The translations under genes were made by a program, and so were the position numbers. This document shows, piece by piece, positions 30,137-40,700 of a DNA stretch of 64,000 bases (position 1 is the first letter of the stretch; the number at the start of each line of letters is the position of its first letter). This stretch comes from Rhodanobacter sp. L36. Lineage in GTDB: Bacteria; Pseudomonadota; Gammaproteobacteria; Xanthomonadales; Rhodanobacteraceae. The notes beneath the pieces were generated by a model. The model was given only the letters and a program-made list of their open reading frames with translations. It searched no databases and had not been told where the DNA came from. The DNA lies in contig NZ_LMUV01000011.1 in the NCBI RefSeq assembly GCF_009765755.1, forward strand, positions 721,425 through 785,424, read 5' to 3'.

Positions 30137-31813
30137 ATGACTGAAAGTTTTGCCGAACTGTTTGAACAGAGCCAGCAGGCCATCTCCAAGCTGAAGCCTG
30201 GCGCCATCGTCACCGGTATCGTTGTGGAAATCCGCAATGACGTCGTGGTGATCAACGCCGGCCTGAAGAGCGAAGGCATTGTCCCCATCGAGCAGTTCCG
30301 CGATGAGCAGGGCGTGCTCGAGGTGCAGGTAGGCGACGAGGTGAAGGTTGCCCTCGAAGCTTTGGAAGACGGTTTCGGCGAGACCAAGCTGTCGCGCGAG
30401 AAAGCTAAGCGGTCGATGGTGTGGGACGACCTGGAGCAGGCGTTCGACAAGGAAGAGACGATCGTTGGTCTCATCTCCGGCAAGGTCAAGGGCGGTTTCA
30501 CCGTCGACATCAAGGACGTCCGCGCATTCCTGCCGGGCTCGCTGGTCGATGTGCGTCCGGTGCGTGACCCGGTGTTCCTCGAGGGCAAGGAACTCGAGTT
30601 CAAGATCATCAAGCTTGATCGCAAGCGCAACAACGTGGTTGTCAGCCGCCGCGCGGTTGTCGAGACCGAGTTCTCCGCCGAGCGCGAACAACTGCTCGAG
30701 CGCCTGACTGAAGGCGCCGTGGTCAAGGGCACCGTCAAGAACCTCACCGACTACGGCGCGTTCGTGGATCTGGGTGGCATCGACGGCCTGCTGCACATCA
30801 CCGACATGGCGTGGAAGCGCGTTCGTCATCCGTCCGAAGTGGTCAACGTCGGCGACGAGCTCGACGTGCGCGTGCTGAAGTACGACAAGGAGCGCAACCG
30901 CGTTTCGCTTGGCCTGAAGCAGCTGGGCGACGACCCGTGGGTCGCCATTGCCCGCCGTTATCCGGTCGGCAGCCGTCTGTTCGGCAAGGTTTCCAACGTC
31001 ACCGACTATGGCTGTTTCGTCGAGATCGAGCCAGGCGTCGAAGGCCTCGTGCACGTGTCCGAAATGGACTGGACCAACAAGAACGTCAACCCGGCCAAGG
31101 TGGTTCAGGTCGGTGACGAAACCGAAGTCACCGTGCTGGACGTGGATGAGGAACGTCGCCGCATCTCGCTGGGTATCAAGCAGACTCGCTCGAACCCGTG
31201 GGAAGCCTTCGCAGCCATGCACAAGAAGGGCGACAAGGTGTCCGGCCAGATCAAGTCGATCACCGATTTCGGTGTGTTCATCGGCCTGGACGGCGGTATC
31301 GATGGTCTGGTTCACCTTTCCGATATCTCCTGGCAGATGTCCGGCGAAGACCTCGTTCGCAACTTCAAGAAGGGCGACGAGATCGAAGCCGTGGTGTTGG
31401 CGGTTGATCCGGAGCGCGAGCGCATATCGCTCGGCATCAAGCAGATGGAGCAGGATCCGTTCGGCCAGTTCATGGCAGCGAATCCGCGCGGCACCATCGT
31501 CAACGGCACCGTCAAGGAAGTCGATGCGAAGGGCGCAGTGATCGATCTGGGCGAGGGCGTCGAGGGTTACCTGCGCGCCAACGACATCGCCAAGGAGCGC
31601 GTCGACGACGCAACCCAGCACCTCAAGGTGGGCGACAAGGTCGAAGCCAAGTTCACCGGCATGGATCGCAAGGGTCGCCAGCTGGCTCTCTCGATCCGCG
31701 CAAAGGATGAAGAGGATGTACCGGAAGTCGCGGTCGCCGACTACGCCTCGGCATCCACCGGCACCACCAAGCTTGGCGCATTGCTCAAGGAGCAGTTCGA
31801 CAAGGCTGATTGA
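30137..31813 (+). CDS. rpsA: 30S ribosomal protein S1
   Basis: Binds mRNA leaders and brings them to the 30S subunit. The 558-residue protein is full length (E. coli 557) and contains six S1 OB-fold repeats. Repeats 3-6 share [10 protein letters not shown], [10 protein letters not shown] and [14 protein letters not shown] strands and [15 protein letters not shown] motifs. The start at 30137 ([12 protein letters not shown]) matches the family. Its leader is structured and has a weak ribosome site. ihfB follows, separated by a palindromic hairpin. Confidence 0.98.
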   Translation: MTESFAELFEQSQQAISKLKPGAIVTGIVVEIRNDVVVINAGLKSEGIVPIEQFRDEQGVLEVQVGDEVKVALEALEDGFGETKLSREKAKRSMVWDDLEQAFDKEETIVGLISGKVKGGFTVDIKDVRAFLPGSLVDVRPVRDPVFLEGKELEFKIIKLDRKRNNVVVSRRAVVETEFSAEREQLLERLTEGAVVKGTVKNLTDYGAFVDLGGIDGLLHITDMAWKRVRHPSEVVNVGDELDVRVLKYDKERNRVSLGLKQLGDDPWVAIARRYPVGSRLFGKVSNVTDYGCFVEIEPGVEGLVHVSEMDWTNKNVNPAKVVQVGDETEVTVLDVDEERRRISLGIKQTRSNPWEAFAAMHKKGDKVSGQIKSITDFGVFIGLDGGIDGLVHLSDISWQMSGEDLVRNFKKGDEIEAVVLAVDPERERISLGIKQMEQDPFGQFMAANPRGTIVNGTVKEVDAKGAVIDLGEGVEGYLRANDIAKERVDDATQHLKVGDKVEAKFTGMDRKGRQLALSIRAKDEEDVPEVAVADYASASTGTTKLGALLKEQFDKAD

Positions 31814-31830
31814 TGGTTGGAGAAAGCATG

Positions 31831-31854
31831 GCGGGGCGGCGATCGCCGCCCCGC
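31831..31854. other. Perfect 24-bp palindrome between rpsA and ihfB
   Basis: The 12-bp arm GCGGGGCGGCGA is followed immediately by its reverse complement. As RNA it forms a very stable hairpin 17 nt after the rpsA stop, without a T run. It probably protects the rpsA 3' end or attenuates transcription into ihfB. Confidence 0.6.
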
Positions 31855-31881
31855 TATTCACGTCACGGACATTGGGGTCCC

Positions 31882-32181
31882 ATGACCAAATCCGAATTGA
31901 TCGAGGCGTTGGCAAGGCGCCAGACCCATCTTGCGTTTGCTGACGTCGAAATGGCCGTCAAGAGCGTGATTGAACAGATGAGTCATGCGCTGGCACAAGG
32001 CGAACGCATTGAGGTGCGCGGGTTTGGCAGCTTCGCCTTGCATTACCGGCCACCACGCATGGGACGCAATCCCAAGACCGGCGATGCGGTCGCTCTTCCC
32101 GGCAAGCATGTTCCACATTTCAAGCCTGGCAAGGAATTGCGCGAACGCGTAAATCTCGACCTGGAAGAGGCCGTGGGTTAG
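31882..32181 (+). CDS. ihfB: Integration host factor subunit beta
   Basis: Nucleoid protein that, with IhfA, bends DNA sharply at specific sites. The 99-residue HU/IHF-fold protein starts [17 protein letters not shown]. It contains [27 protein letters not shown], whose Pro in the arm intercalates DNA. The ATG at 31882 gives the family length; the extension upstream runs through the palindrome. It lies downstream of rpsA, as in E. coli and Pseudomonas, and is followed by a terminator. Confidence 0.96.
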   Translation: MTKSELIEALARRQTHLAFADVEMAVKSVIEQMSHALAQGERIEVRGFGSFALHYRPPRMGRNPKTGDAVALPGKHVPHFKPGKELRERVNLDLEEAVG

Positions 32182-32201
32182 CCACAACATGATTTTTTTC
32201 C

Positions 32202-32239
32202 AAAGGCAGGTAGCGAAAGCTGGCCTGCCTTTTCTTTTT
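32202..32239 (+). terminator. Rho-independent terminator after ihfB
   Basis: AAAGGCAGG (32202-32210) pairs with CCTGCCTTT (32224-32232) around an inner AGC-GAAA-GCT hairpin. TTTCTTTTTC follows. It separates rpsA-ihfB transcription from lapA. Confidence 0.88.
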
Positions 32240-32316
32240 CAGACCACTGCCACCGATCGCACCGTGTCGGCAGTCCGTTTCCTGTGCCTGTAGCGTCAAT
32301 CGGTTAAAGTCTCGCC

Positions 32317-32574
32317 ATGCGACTCATCGTGATCTTCATTCTCGTGATCTTTATCGCTGCCGGCGTCGTGCTCGGTGCGCTGAACGCGGATATGGTCAGC
32401 TACGACCTGGCCTTCGCCCAAATGCGTTTACCCAAGGGCGCTGCACTACTCAGCGCCATGCTGATCGGCTGGGTGCTGGGCGGACTCACTGCGTGGCTCG
32501 GCGTCAGTTCGGAGCGACGCCGCGCGCAACGCGAGTTGCTGCGGAACGCCAAGAATCCGCCGGCGAATCCATGA
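32317..32574 (+). CDS. lapA: LapA-family inner-membrane protein
   Basis: Small partner of LapB in control of LPS synthesis. The 85-residue protein has two transmembrane helices (LIVIFILVIFIAAGVVLGAL and ALLSAMLIGWVLGGLTAWLGV) and a cytoplasmic basic tail (SSERRRAQRELLRNAK). This is the DUF1049/LapA layout of E. coli YciS. The stop overlaps the lapB start as ATGA, giving tight coupling. Confidence 0.88.
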   Translation: MRLIVIFILVIFIAAGVVLGALNADMVSYDLAFAQMRLPKGAALLSAMLIGWVLGGLTAWLGVSSERRRAQRELLRNAKNPPANP

Positions 32575-33743
32575 ACCTTCCGCTTCTGCTGGGTGCACTG
32601 GCGCCCGCGGCCTTCGTTCTCGGCTGGTGGGCGTCACGACGCGTGGGTGCGCGTCGATCGGGTACTGCAGTCAGCGAACTTTCATCGGATTATTTCCGGG
32701 GCCTGAACTACCTGCTGAACGAAGAGCAGGACAAGGCGATCGAAGTCTTCCTCAAGCTCGCTGAATACAACCGCGATACGGTCGAAACGCATCTGGCGCT
32801 TGGCAATCTTTTTCGACGTCGCGGTGAAGTGGATCGAGCGATCCGGCTGCACCAGCATCTGGTGTCGCGTCCAGGCCTGTCGGACAGCATGAAAACAGTC
32901 GCCTTGCTTGAACTGGGCGAAGACTACATGCGCGCCGGACTGCTTGATCGCGCCGAGGCCTTGTTCACCGATTTGGTGGTGATGAATGCGCATGCGCCAT
33001 CGGCTCTCAGGCATCTCATTTCCATCTATCAGCACGAACGCGACTGGCACAAGGCGATCGAGCACGCGCGTCGGCTCGAGGTGATGACCGGCGAAGAAGA
33101 GACGCCGATGATCGCGCAGTTCTATTGCGAGCTGGCCGATCGATCGCGCCAGCATGGTGCGCGCGCCGAAGCGCGCGATTACCTGCAGCAGGCGTTCGAT
33201 TGCCAGCCCGACTGCGTGCGCGCCTTCATGTTGACCGGTCGGCTGCAGGCGGAAGACGACCACCACATCGAAGCTGTGCAGGCTTACGAGGCTGCCATCA
33301 ACGCCGATATCGCATTCACGCCGGAGATCCTGCCGCCGCTGCTCAACAGTTATGCGCGCTCCCAGCAAATGGAGCGCGCCGAAGTTTTCCTGCGTGAAAT
33401 GTTGAGCCGATATCACGGCATCTCACCGGTGCTCGCGTTGACCCATCTCTATCGTCAACGCGATGGTGAACGCGCGGCCGTGGATTTCCTCACGATGCAG
33501 CTGAGGCAGCGACCATCGGTGCGCGGATTGATGGCTCTGATCGACGCCACCATGGACAAGATCGAAGGCGAAGTGCGCGAGAATTTCCTGATCCTGCGCG
33601 ATCTGACCAAAAAGTTGCTGGAGGGGCAGGCCATGTATCGATGCAGCCGTTGCGGGTTCGGCGCCAAGGCACATCACTGGCAATGCCCGAGCTGCAAAAG
33701 CTGGAGCACCATCCGTCCGATCCACGGCGTTGCCAGCGAGTAA
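32571..33743 (+). CDS. lapB: Lipopolysaccharide assembly protein LapB (YciM)
   Basis: Membrane-anchored adaptor that targets LpxC for FtsH proteolysis and so limits lipid A synthesis. The 390-residue protein (E. coli 389) has an N-terminal membrane helix (LLLGALAPAAFVLGWWAS). A series of TPR repeats covers about residues 35-350. The C-terminal rubredoxin-type metal domain has CSRCGF and CPSCKSW. The start at 32571 overlaps lapA. Its position next to O-antigen genes suits its LPS role. Confidence 0.95.
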   Translation: MNLPLLLGALAPAAFVLGWWASRRVGARRSGTAVSELSSDYFRGLNYLLNEEQDKAIEVFLKLAEYNRDTVETHLALGNLFRRRGEVDRAIRLHQHLVSRPGLSDSMKTVALLELGEDYMRAGLLDRAEALFTDLVVMNAHAPSALRHLISIYQHERDWHKAIEHARRLEVMTGEEETPMIAQFYCELADRSRQHGARAEARDYLQQAFDCQPDCVRAFMLTGRLQAEDDHHIEAVQAYEAAINADIAFTPEILPPLLNSYARSQQMERAEVFLREMLSRYHGISPVLALTHLYRQRDGERAAVDFLTMQLRQRPSVRGLMALIDATMDKIEGEVRENFLILRDLTKKLLEGQAMYRCSRCGFGAKAHHWQCPSCKSWSTIRPIHGVASE

Positions 33744-33747
33744 CGCG

Positions 33748-34770
33748 ATGTCACTAGCCATCGGATGGTTGATTACTGCTTTCGTACTGACCTTGCTGCT
33801 GGTGCGCGGGGCGATCAGCTACGCACACCACAAGGGCATGCTCGATCAACCCGGACAACGCCGATCGCACAGTTCGCCGACACCTCGCGGTGGCGGCATC
33901 GGCGTCGTCGTCGCAACCTTGATCTGCATGCCGGGCGCATTGCGCAGCATGGGCGAACCATGGTCGCTTGGCGTTGTTGCCAGTCTCGCCACGGCTTTGG
34001 TTTTGGTCGCGCTCGCGGGCTGGTGGGACGATCACAGTTCGTTGCCTGCGCTGCCTCGCCTGGGACTTCATCTTGTAGCGTTGCTCGGATTCAGCACCGC
34101 TCTCGTTGCGACGGGTTTGTCGTGGTGGTGGCTGCCGCTATTGCTGCTCGCCGGCGCCTGGAGCATCAACCTGCACAACTTCATGGACGGCATCGACGGC
34201 CTGCTGGCGCAGCAGGCCCTTTTTGTGACTGTCGGAATCGCACTGATGGCGTGGGCCGAATCGCAATCGGCACTGGCGGTGGCGACGGCATCTCTGGCGG
34301 CTGCAAGCCTGGGCTTCTGGATGTTCAATCGGCCACGTGCGCGCATCTTCATGGGGGATGTCGGCAGTGGCAGCATCGGGCTGCTGATCTTTGCCTTCAG
34401 CGCCATGTTGTGGCGCGTGAATCAAGCCCTGTTGTGGCCGGCGATGATCCTGTCATCGGCATTCGTGGTTGACGCCAGCCTGACGTTGGTTGTGCGCATA
34501 TGGCTTGGCCGCCGCTGGTACGCGCCGCATCGCGAACATCTCTACCAGTGGCTCTCCCGTCGAACTGGCAGTCATGCGCGAGTGGATATGATGTATGGAG
34601 CATGGAATCTTCTGGCTGTAGCACCGCTGACCTGGTTGGCCTGGGGTCATCCGGCGTGGGCATTGCCGATTACCATGTTTGTCTATCTGGTGGCGTCCGC
34701 CGTGTGGCTGGCGTTGAAACGTCGCTGTCTGCGACATCCTCCGTTCAAGGCCCGCCATGTCGTTGCGTAA
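33748..34770 (+). CDS. wbpL: Undecaprenyl-phosphate sugar-1-phosphate transferase (WbpL/WecA family)
   Basis: Polytopic MraY/WecA-family enzyme that starts O-antigen or related glycan synthesis by moving a HexNAc-1-phosphate to undecaprenyl phosphate. The 340-residue protein has about ten membrane helices. Family motifs are SSPTPRGGGIGVV, the Asp pair in LAGWWDDHSSLP, NFMDGIDGL, IFMGDVGSGSIGL and the His-rich APHREHLYQ loop. The ATG at 33748 follows lapB by 4 nt. It overlaps the next gene (wbpM) by 14 nt, so the two are co-translated. The sugar donor is inferred from WbpL homology. Confidence 0.85.
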   Translation: MSLAIGWLITAFVLTLLLVRGAISYAHHKGMLDQPGQRRSHSSPTPRGGGIGVVVATLICMPGALRSMGEPWSLGVVASLATALVLVALAGWWDDHSSLPALPRLGLHLVALLGFSTALVATGLSWWWLPLLLLAGAWSINLHNFMDGIDGLLAQQALFVTVGIALMAWAESQSALAVATASLAAASLGFWMFNRPRARIFMGDVGSGSIGLLIFAFSAMLWRVNQALLWPAMILSSAFVVDASLTLVVRIWLGRRWYAPHREHLYQWLSRRTGSHARVDMMYGAWNLLAVAPLTWLAWGHPAWALPITMFVYLVASAVWLALKRRCLRHPPFKARHVVA

Positions 34771-36655
34771 AATTGTCGGATACCTGCATCCGCGCATTGC
34801 GGTCGTCATCCACGACCTTGCGATGGCGGCACTGGCGTGGTGGATAGCCAAACTGCTGCGTTATACGTTGCGCCCCGACGAGATCGTCAGCTATCAGTGG
34901 CTCGAATTTCCCATCGTGCTGCTGGTGCAGGGCCTGATCTTCCGCTGGACCGGCCTCTACAAAAGCGTCTGGCGATTCGCCAGCCTGCCCGACCTCTGGA
35001 ACATCCTGCGCGCGGTGATTTTTGGCGCACTGGCGATCGGGCCCTCGCTGTTCCTGTACGACCGCCTGGAAGGCGTGCCGCGTTCGGTCCTCTTGATGTA
35101 TCCGTTGATCCTCGCAGTGCTTCTGGGCGGTCCGCGTCTGGCTTATCGATTCTGGAAAGACAGCCGCTCGGATCTGATGCAGAACCAGACCGTGAAACGC
35201 GTGCTGATCGTCGGTGCGGATCGCGCTGGCGAAGTGCTTTCGCGCGATCTGCGACGCGACAGCCGTTACATGGTCGTGGGGTTTGTCGACGACAAGACCA
35301 TGTTGCGCGGGGCGAGCATCAATGGACATCCGGTGCTTGGCAGCCTGGATCAGCTGCCCGACGTGTCTCGCGAAGCGGCCGTCGACATGCTGCTCATCGC
35401 ACTGCCGGGCGCATCCACCACGGAAATGCGTCGCGTGGTTGCGCTATGCGACGAAACCGGTTTGCCTTATCGGACGGTGCCGCGTCTCGAAGACGTTGTC
35501 GCCGGTCGTGCGCAGTTCAACCAGATCAAGGAAGTCGCGATCGAGGACCTGCTCGGACGCGATGCGGTGGAGCTCGACTGGACGGCCATACGCGAAACGC
35601 TGAGTTCGCGGCGTGTGCTGGTCACCGGCGGTGGCGGCTCGATCGGTTCCGAACTCTGCCGGCAGGTAGCTCGTCTCGGCGCGCAATCGCTGACCGTGGT
35701 CGAGCAGAGCGAATACAGCCTTTATCGCATCACGCAGGAATTGCGCGCTGATTTTCCGGAACTGATTCTCGACGGCATCCTCGCTAATTGCGGCGACCTC
35801 GTTGCCATGCAGAGGGCATTTGCAAACGCCCAGCCGCAAGTGGTTTTCCACGCTGCTGCCTACAAGCATGTGCCGATGCTGCAAGGCCAGTTGCGGTCGG
35901 GTTTCCGCAATAACGTGATGGGTACCTGCACGGTGGCGGACGTGTCCCGCGAATACGGCGTCGAGTGCTTCGTGTTGATCTCCACCGACAAGGCAGTCAA
36001 TCCGACCAGCGTCATGGGCGCGTGCAAGCGCGTGGCGGAAATCTACTGCCAGAATCTCGACGCGCACGCCAATACACGCTTCATGACGGTACGGTTCGGC
36101 AACGTACTCGATTCGGCCGGCTCGGTGGTGCCGTTGTTCCGTCGTCAGATTCGCGAGGGCGGTCCGGTCACGGTGACGCATCCGGAGATTTCCCGCTATT
36201 TCATGACGATTCCCGAAGCCTGCCAGTTGATCCTGCAGACCGCGAGCATTGGCAAGGGTGGCGAGATTTTCGCGCTGGACATGGGCGAGCCGGTAAAGAT
36301 CCGCGACCTCGCCGAGCAGATGATCCGCCTCGCGGGCAAGAAGCCGGGCAGTGAAATCCCGATCGTCTACACCGGTCTGCGGTCCGGCGAAAAACTCTTC
36401 GAGGAATTGTTCCATCCACTGGAAAACTACAGCGCCACCACGCACGCAAAAATCTTCCTCGCGCAGCATCGCGAAGTCTCGTGGGAGTTGTTGCAGGCGC
36501 TGTTGCACAAGGCAGCCGATGCGGTGGAAATCTTCGACGAAGAAGAGCTGCGTCGCTGCGTCTCCAGCTTGCTGCCTTCCTTCCGCTGGAGTGAGGCAGC
36601 GCAACCCGATAACGTGGTTTCGATTCGTCGCATCAATCCGGAGAAAAGTGAGTGA
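34757..36655 (+). CDS. wbpM: UDP-GlcNAc 4,6-dehydratase (WbpM/CapD family)
   Basis: Membrane-bound nucleotide-sugar dehydratase that makes precursors of QuiNAc/FucNAc-type O-antigen sugars. The 632-residue protein has about four N-terminal membrane helices. A first Rossmann domain follows (VLIVGADRAGEVLSRD), then the catalytic SDR domain. The SDR domain has VTGGGGSIGSELCRQ, FHAAAYKHVPML and STDKAVNPTSVMGACKR. The usual active-site Tyr is replaced by Met before GxCK, as known for WbpM/FlaA1 large homologues. Its end overlaps galU by 4 nt. Order lapB-wbpL-wbpM recalls the Pseudomonas O-antigen region. Confidence 0.9.
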   Translation: MSLRKIVGYLHPRIAVVIHDLAMAALAWWIAKLLRYTLRPDEIVSYQWLEFPIVLLVQGLIFRWTGLYKSVWRFASLPDLWNILRAVIFGALAIGPSLFLYDRLEGVPRSVLLMYPLILAVLLGGPRLAYRFWKDSRSDLMQNQTVKRVLIVGADRAGEVLSRDLRRDSRYMVVGFVDDKTMLRGASINGHPVLGSLDQLPDVSREAAVDMLLIALPGASTTEMRRVVALCDETGLPYRTVPRLEDVVAGRAQFNQIKEVAIEDLLGRDAVELDWTAIRETLSSRRVLVTGGGGSIGSELCRQVARLGAQSLTVVEQSEYSLYRITQELRADFPELILDGILANCGDLVAMQRAFANAQPQVVFHAAAYKHVPMLQGQLRSGFRNNVMGTCTVADVSREYGVECFVLISTDKAVNPTSVMGACKRVAEIYCQNLDAHANTRFMTVRFGNVLDSAGSVVPLFRRQIREGGPVTVTHPEISRYFMTIPEACQLILQTASIGKGGEIFALDMGEPVKIRDLAEQMIRLAGKKPGSEIPIVYTGLRSGEKLFEELFHPLENYSATTHAKIFLAQHREVSWELLQALLHKAADAVEIFDEEELRRCVSSLLPSFRWSEAAQPDNVVSIRRINPEKSE

Positions 36656-37536
36656 GCAAACCTCTGCGCAAGGTGGTGTTTCCCGTAGCCGGCCTTGGTA
36701 CGCGTTTTCTTCCGGCGACCAAGGTTGTCGCCAAGGAAATGCTGCCGGTGCTGGACAAGCCGCTGATCCAGTACGCGGTCGACGAAGCAGTCGACGCCGG
36801 CGCGGACACGCTCATCTTCGTGACCAATCGGTACAAGCATGCAATTGCCGATTACTTCGACAAGGCCTACGAGCTGGAAGCGAAACTTGAGGAAAAAGGC
36901 AAGGATGAATTGCTTGCTCTGGTGCAGGGCACTTTGCCCCGCCACGTGCGCGCCATCTTCGTCACCCAGCCCGAAGCACTCGGTCTGGGCCACGCTGTGC
37001 TCTGCGCCAAACCCGTAGTCGGAGACGAACCCTTCGGCGTCGTGCTGCCCGACGACCTCATTTGGAACGGCGCAATCGGAACCGGCAAAGGCGCCCTGCG
37101 GCAGATGGCCGAACTCGCTCAGGCGCAGAACGCCGGCGTCATCGCGGTGGAAGAAGTACCGCATGACGAAACCGACAAGTACGGCATCGTCGACGCCACG
37201 CCCATCGACGAGCGCAGCGCGCGCATCGGCTACATGGTCGAAAAACCCAAACCCGCCGATGCGCCATCCAATCTGGCAGTGGTCGGTCGGTACGTACTTC
37301 CGGGTCGCATCTTTCAGTTGCTTGAGCAGACCACGCCCGGCGCGGGTGGAGAAATCCAGCTCACCGACGCGATCGAAGCGTTGCTGAAGGAGCAGGGCAA
37401 GGTTCTGGCTTACCGGTTTGAAGGCATCCGCTTTGACTGCGGCAACAAGGCCGGGCTCGTGCGCGCCACGATGCACATGGCCATGCAGGATCCCAAGCTC
37501 GCCAGCGTGGTGCGAGAGTTTGCTGGCAAGCTCTGA
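36652..37536 (+). CDS. galU: UTP-glucose-1-phosphate uridylyltransferase
   Basis: Makes UDP-glucose for LPS core, exopolysaccharide and trehalose. The 294-residue protein starts with GTG at 36652 inside the wbpM stop. It has the nucleotidyltransferase signature VFPVAGLGTRFLPATKVVAK. DKPLIQYAVDEAV, GVVLPDDLIW and FDCGNKAGLVRA follow. It is the last gene of the lapA-lapB-wbpL-wbpM-galU string and is followed by a strong terminator. Confidence 0.96.
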   Translation: MSKPLRKVVFPVAGLGTRFLPATKVVAKEMLPVLDKPLIQYAVDEAVDAGADTLIFVTNRYKHAIADYFDKAYELEAKLEEKGKDELLALVQGTLPRHVRAIFVTQPEALGLGHAVLCAKPVVGDEPFGVVLPDDLIWNGAIGTGKGALRQMAELAQAQNAGVIAVEEVPHDETDKYGIVDATPIDERSARIGYMVEKPKPADAPSNLAVVGRYVLPGRIFQLLEQTTPGAGGEIQLTDAIEALLKEQGKVLAYRFEGIRFDCGNKAGLVRATMHMAMQDPKLASVVREFAGKL

Positions 37537-37567
37537 CACCGCCGCCTGACGGTTGCATCGGGTAAGG

Positions 37568-37595
37568 AAAAGCCGGCACGCGTGCCGGCTTTTTT
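37568..37595 (+). terminator. Rho-independent terminator after galU
   Basis: AAAAGCCGGCACG followed by its exact reverse complement and further T residues. It is a 13-bp perfect palindrome starting about 32 nt after the galU stop. Confidence 0.9.
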
Positions 37596-37782
37596 GTGGT
37601 CGCTGCCACCGCGATATCTGACCGGGACATGCCAGAATCAGCGCCTCGTTCTGCCACGATCCAGGTGCAGGATGACATGGGGAAAAACGGGACCGCCGCC
37701 GAGCCTGCACAGGTTCGTGTTGCGGTGGTCTGCATCCGGAACGACGCTGTCGTTTCCGTCTATGGATATCTCGGGGAGCATC

Positions 37783-40700
37783 ATGGATCTGCTGCGGTTT
37801 CTGCTTGTGTTGCCGGTGCGCCTGGTACGCGGGCTCTTGCGATCGATCGGACTGGTACTGCGTCCGCTGGTCGGCAATGTTTCGTGGTCCGCACCCGCGT
37901 GGGCCCGCGCGACCGGAGCAGCGGTGCGACGTCGCCCGCGCCGATTTGCCGTCGGCTTTCTTGCTGCGCTGGTTGTGCTGACTGCCGGATGGTTTGGCTG
38001 GCAGTGGTACGTGCATCGCCCGAAACCGATCGAGCCCGAACGCATCACGTTCGAAGCGAAGGTGCCCGCACTGACCGAGTACGTCGCACAGCCGGGCGGC
38101 AATCCGAAGATCACCATCCATCCGCTTCAAGTGGATTTCTCGCGTTCCGCGGCGCCGATCGAGTTGGTTGGCAAACCCGTCAGCAAGGGCATTACGGTGC
38201 AGCCCGCGCTGAAAGGCCAGTGGAGCTGGCTTGATGATCACACCCTGCGTTTCGTGCCGGCGGAGGACTGGCCCGTCGGTGCGCATGTCAACGTGAAATT
38301 CGACGTCTCGCAGGCGTTCGCGCCGCACGTACTGATGGCGGACGATCAGTTGTCGTTCGACATGCCGAAGTTTGCGGCCATCTTCGGCAAAGGCGAGTTC
38401 TATCAGGACCCGCAGGACGCGACGGCCAAGAAAACCATCGTCCCGGTCAACTTCAACTATCCGGTCGATGCAGCGCAGTTCGAAAAACGTGTCGAACTCG
38501 CACTGGCCGACAAGGACGGAAAATTCGGCGCACCTCTGAAATTCACCGTCACATACGACGCTTTCAAGCTCAACGCCTGGATCCATTCGCAGCCGCTGGC
38601 CTTGCCACGCGACAGCGGTGCCGTGTTGCTCAAGCTCGAAGACGGTGTGCGCAGCTCTCGCGGCGGCGACGGAACGCGCGACGACATGAAAACCACCGTC
38701 GGCGTGCCGGGCCTCTACAGTCTGGCGATCCAGGACATCAGCCCGACCCTTGTCGACAACGACAAGTACGAACCCGAACAGGTGCTGGTCACGAACGTGA
38801 GCGGCACCGTGCGCGGCAGCGAGCTGGCGACGTTGACCAAGGCGTGGATTCTGCCCACGCGCAAAGTGGATGCAGAGCAGTCCGACAGCAACACGCCATA
38901 CGACTGGGATGTATCCGAAGTCAGCGAGGCCGTGCTTCGGCAATCGCAGGCGCTGCCGCTGGAACTGGTGCCCACCGAGAACGACTTCGCGGAGCTGCAG
39001 AGCTTCAAGTATCACGCCACGCCGGGCCAGCGTATCTACGTGCGCGTCGGCGCCGGGCTGAAATCGTTTGGCGGTTATGTGCTGGGCAAGCCAACGGCGC
39101 AAACCTTCACCGTGCCGGACTATCCGAAGCTGCTGCGCTTCATGGCCGACGGTTCGCTGCTGTCGCTCAGCGGCAGCAAACGCATTTCGGTTGTCTCGCG
39201 CAACATGCCGGGCATGCAGCTGGAAATCGGTCGCGTGCTCCCCGATCAGCTGCAGCACCTGGTCAGCCTCAACCAGGGCACGTACACGCATCCGGAGCTG
39301 AGCTACGGCTTCAGCGAGGATCACATCGTCGAGCGCTTCCAGCAGAAGCAGGCGTTTCCCAAAGGCGAACCTGGCAAGGCGCACTACGAAGGTGTCGACC
39401 TCGGCCAGTATCTGAAGGAAGGTAAGCGAGGCGTTTTCCTGCTGCATCTTTCCGGTTATGACCCTGCCGCCGAAGCGAAGAAAAAAGCCGCTGCCGCCAA
39501 GGCGAAAGCAAAGGAACTGGAAGGCACCGCGCCTGCTGCCGCGGGCGAGCCCGCCAGTGCGGACAGCAGCGTCGACAACATGGCAACCGCTGACGATTCG
39601 TCCGATGCAGAAAGCAGCAATGCTTCGAGCGATGGTGAAGGCGAAGGCAGCGAGGGTGATTCGTCGTCCACGCCGATGCCGACCGATACGCGGCTGATCG
39701 TCGTCACCGATCTGGGCATGCTGGTCAAGCGTTCGCTCGATGGCAGCCAGGACGTGTTCGTGCAGTCGATCCATACCGGACAACCGGTGGACGGCGCGAG
39801 CGTGTCCGTGCTGGCGGTCAATGGCCAGACGCTGTACACGCAATCCAGCACCTCCGATGGCGTCGTGCACTTCCCGACGTTCAAGGGACTGGAGCGCGAA
39901 AAGAAACCGGTGATGTACGTGGTGAAGAAGGGCGACGATCTTTCATTCCTGCCGATCGCAGGCACGGATCGCCAGCTCGACTATTCGCGTTTCGATATCG
40001 GTGGCGAACCCAACGCAGTGAACCAGGGGCAGCTCTCGGGTTACCTGTTTTCCGATCGCGGCATCTATCGGCCAGGCGATCTGTTTCACATCGGCCTGAT
40101 CGTGCGCGCGGCCAGTTGGTCGCGCAGCGTAGCTGGCATTCCGTTGCAGGCGGAAATTGTCGACCCGCGCGGCGTCACGGTGAAACAGCAGGCGTTGACG
40201 ATGGATGCGTCCGGCTTCGGCGAACTCGATTACACGCCAGCTGAAACGGCGCCCACCGGTACGTGGACGGTGAACCTCTACATCGTCAAGGACGGCAAGG
40301 CTGACGCGCAGATCGGTAGCACCAGCGTGCAGGTGAAGGAATTCCTGCCCGACCGCATGAAGGTTGAAGCCAAGCTTTCGCAACAGGCGCCCGAAGGTTG
40401 GGTGAAGCCCGATCAGCTCAAGGGCCTCGTCGATGTGATGAACCTGTTTGGCACGCCGGCGGCAGCCCGCCGCGTGGAAGCGTCGCTGACCTTGCGCCCC
40501 GCGTGGCCGGCATTCCACAGCTGGCCGGACTATCACTTCTACGACGTGCGCCGCGCCAAGGATGGTTACGAAGAATCTTTGCAGGACGGCCAGACCGACG
40601 AGAAAGGCCACGCCGAATTCGACTTCGACCTGAAGAAGTACGCCGACGCCACGTACCAGCTTTATTTCCTCAGCAAGGCGTACGAGGCCGAGGGCGGTCG

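Noticed and set aside
29246..31915. 889-codon open frame antisense to cmk-rpsA
   Set aside because: Shadow of rpsA codon usage, with repeating segments that mirror the S1 repeats and no ribosome site.
36427..39870. 1147-codon open frame antisense to galU and the macroglobulin gene
   Set aside because: It spans a strong terminator and several real genes; composition is typical of an antisense GC-bias artefact.
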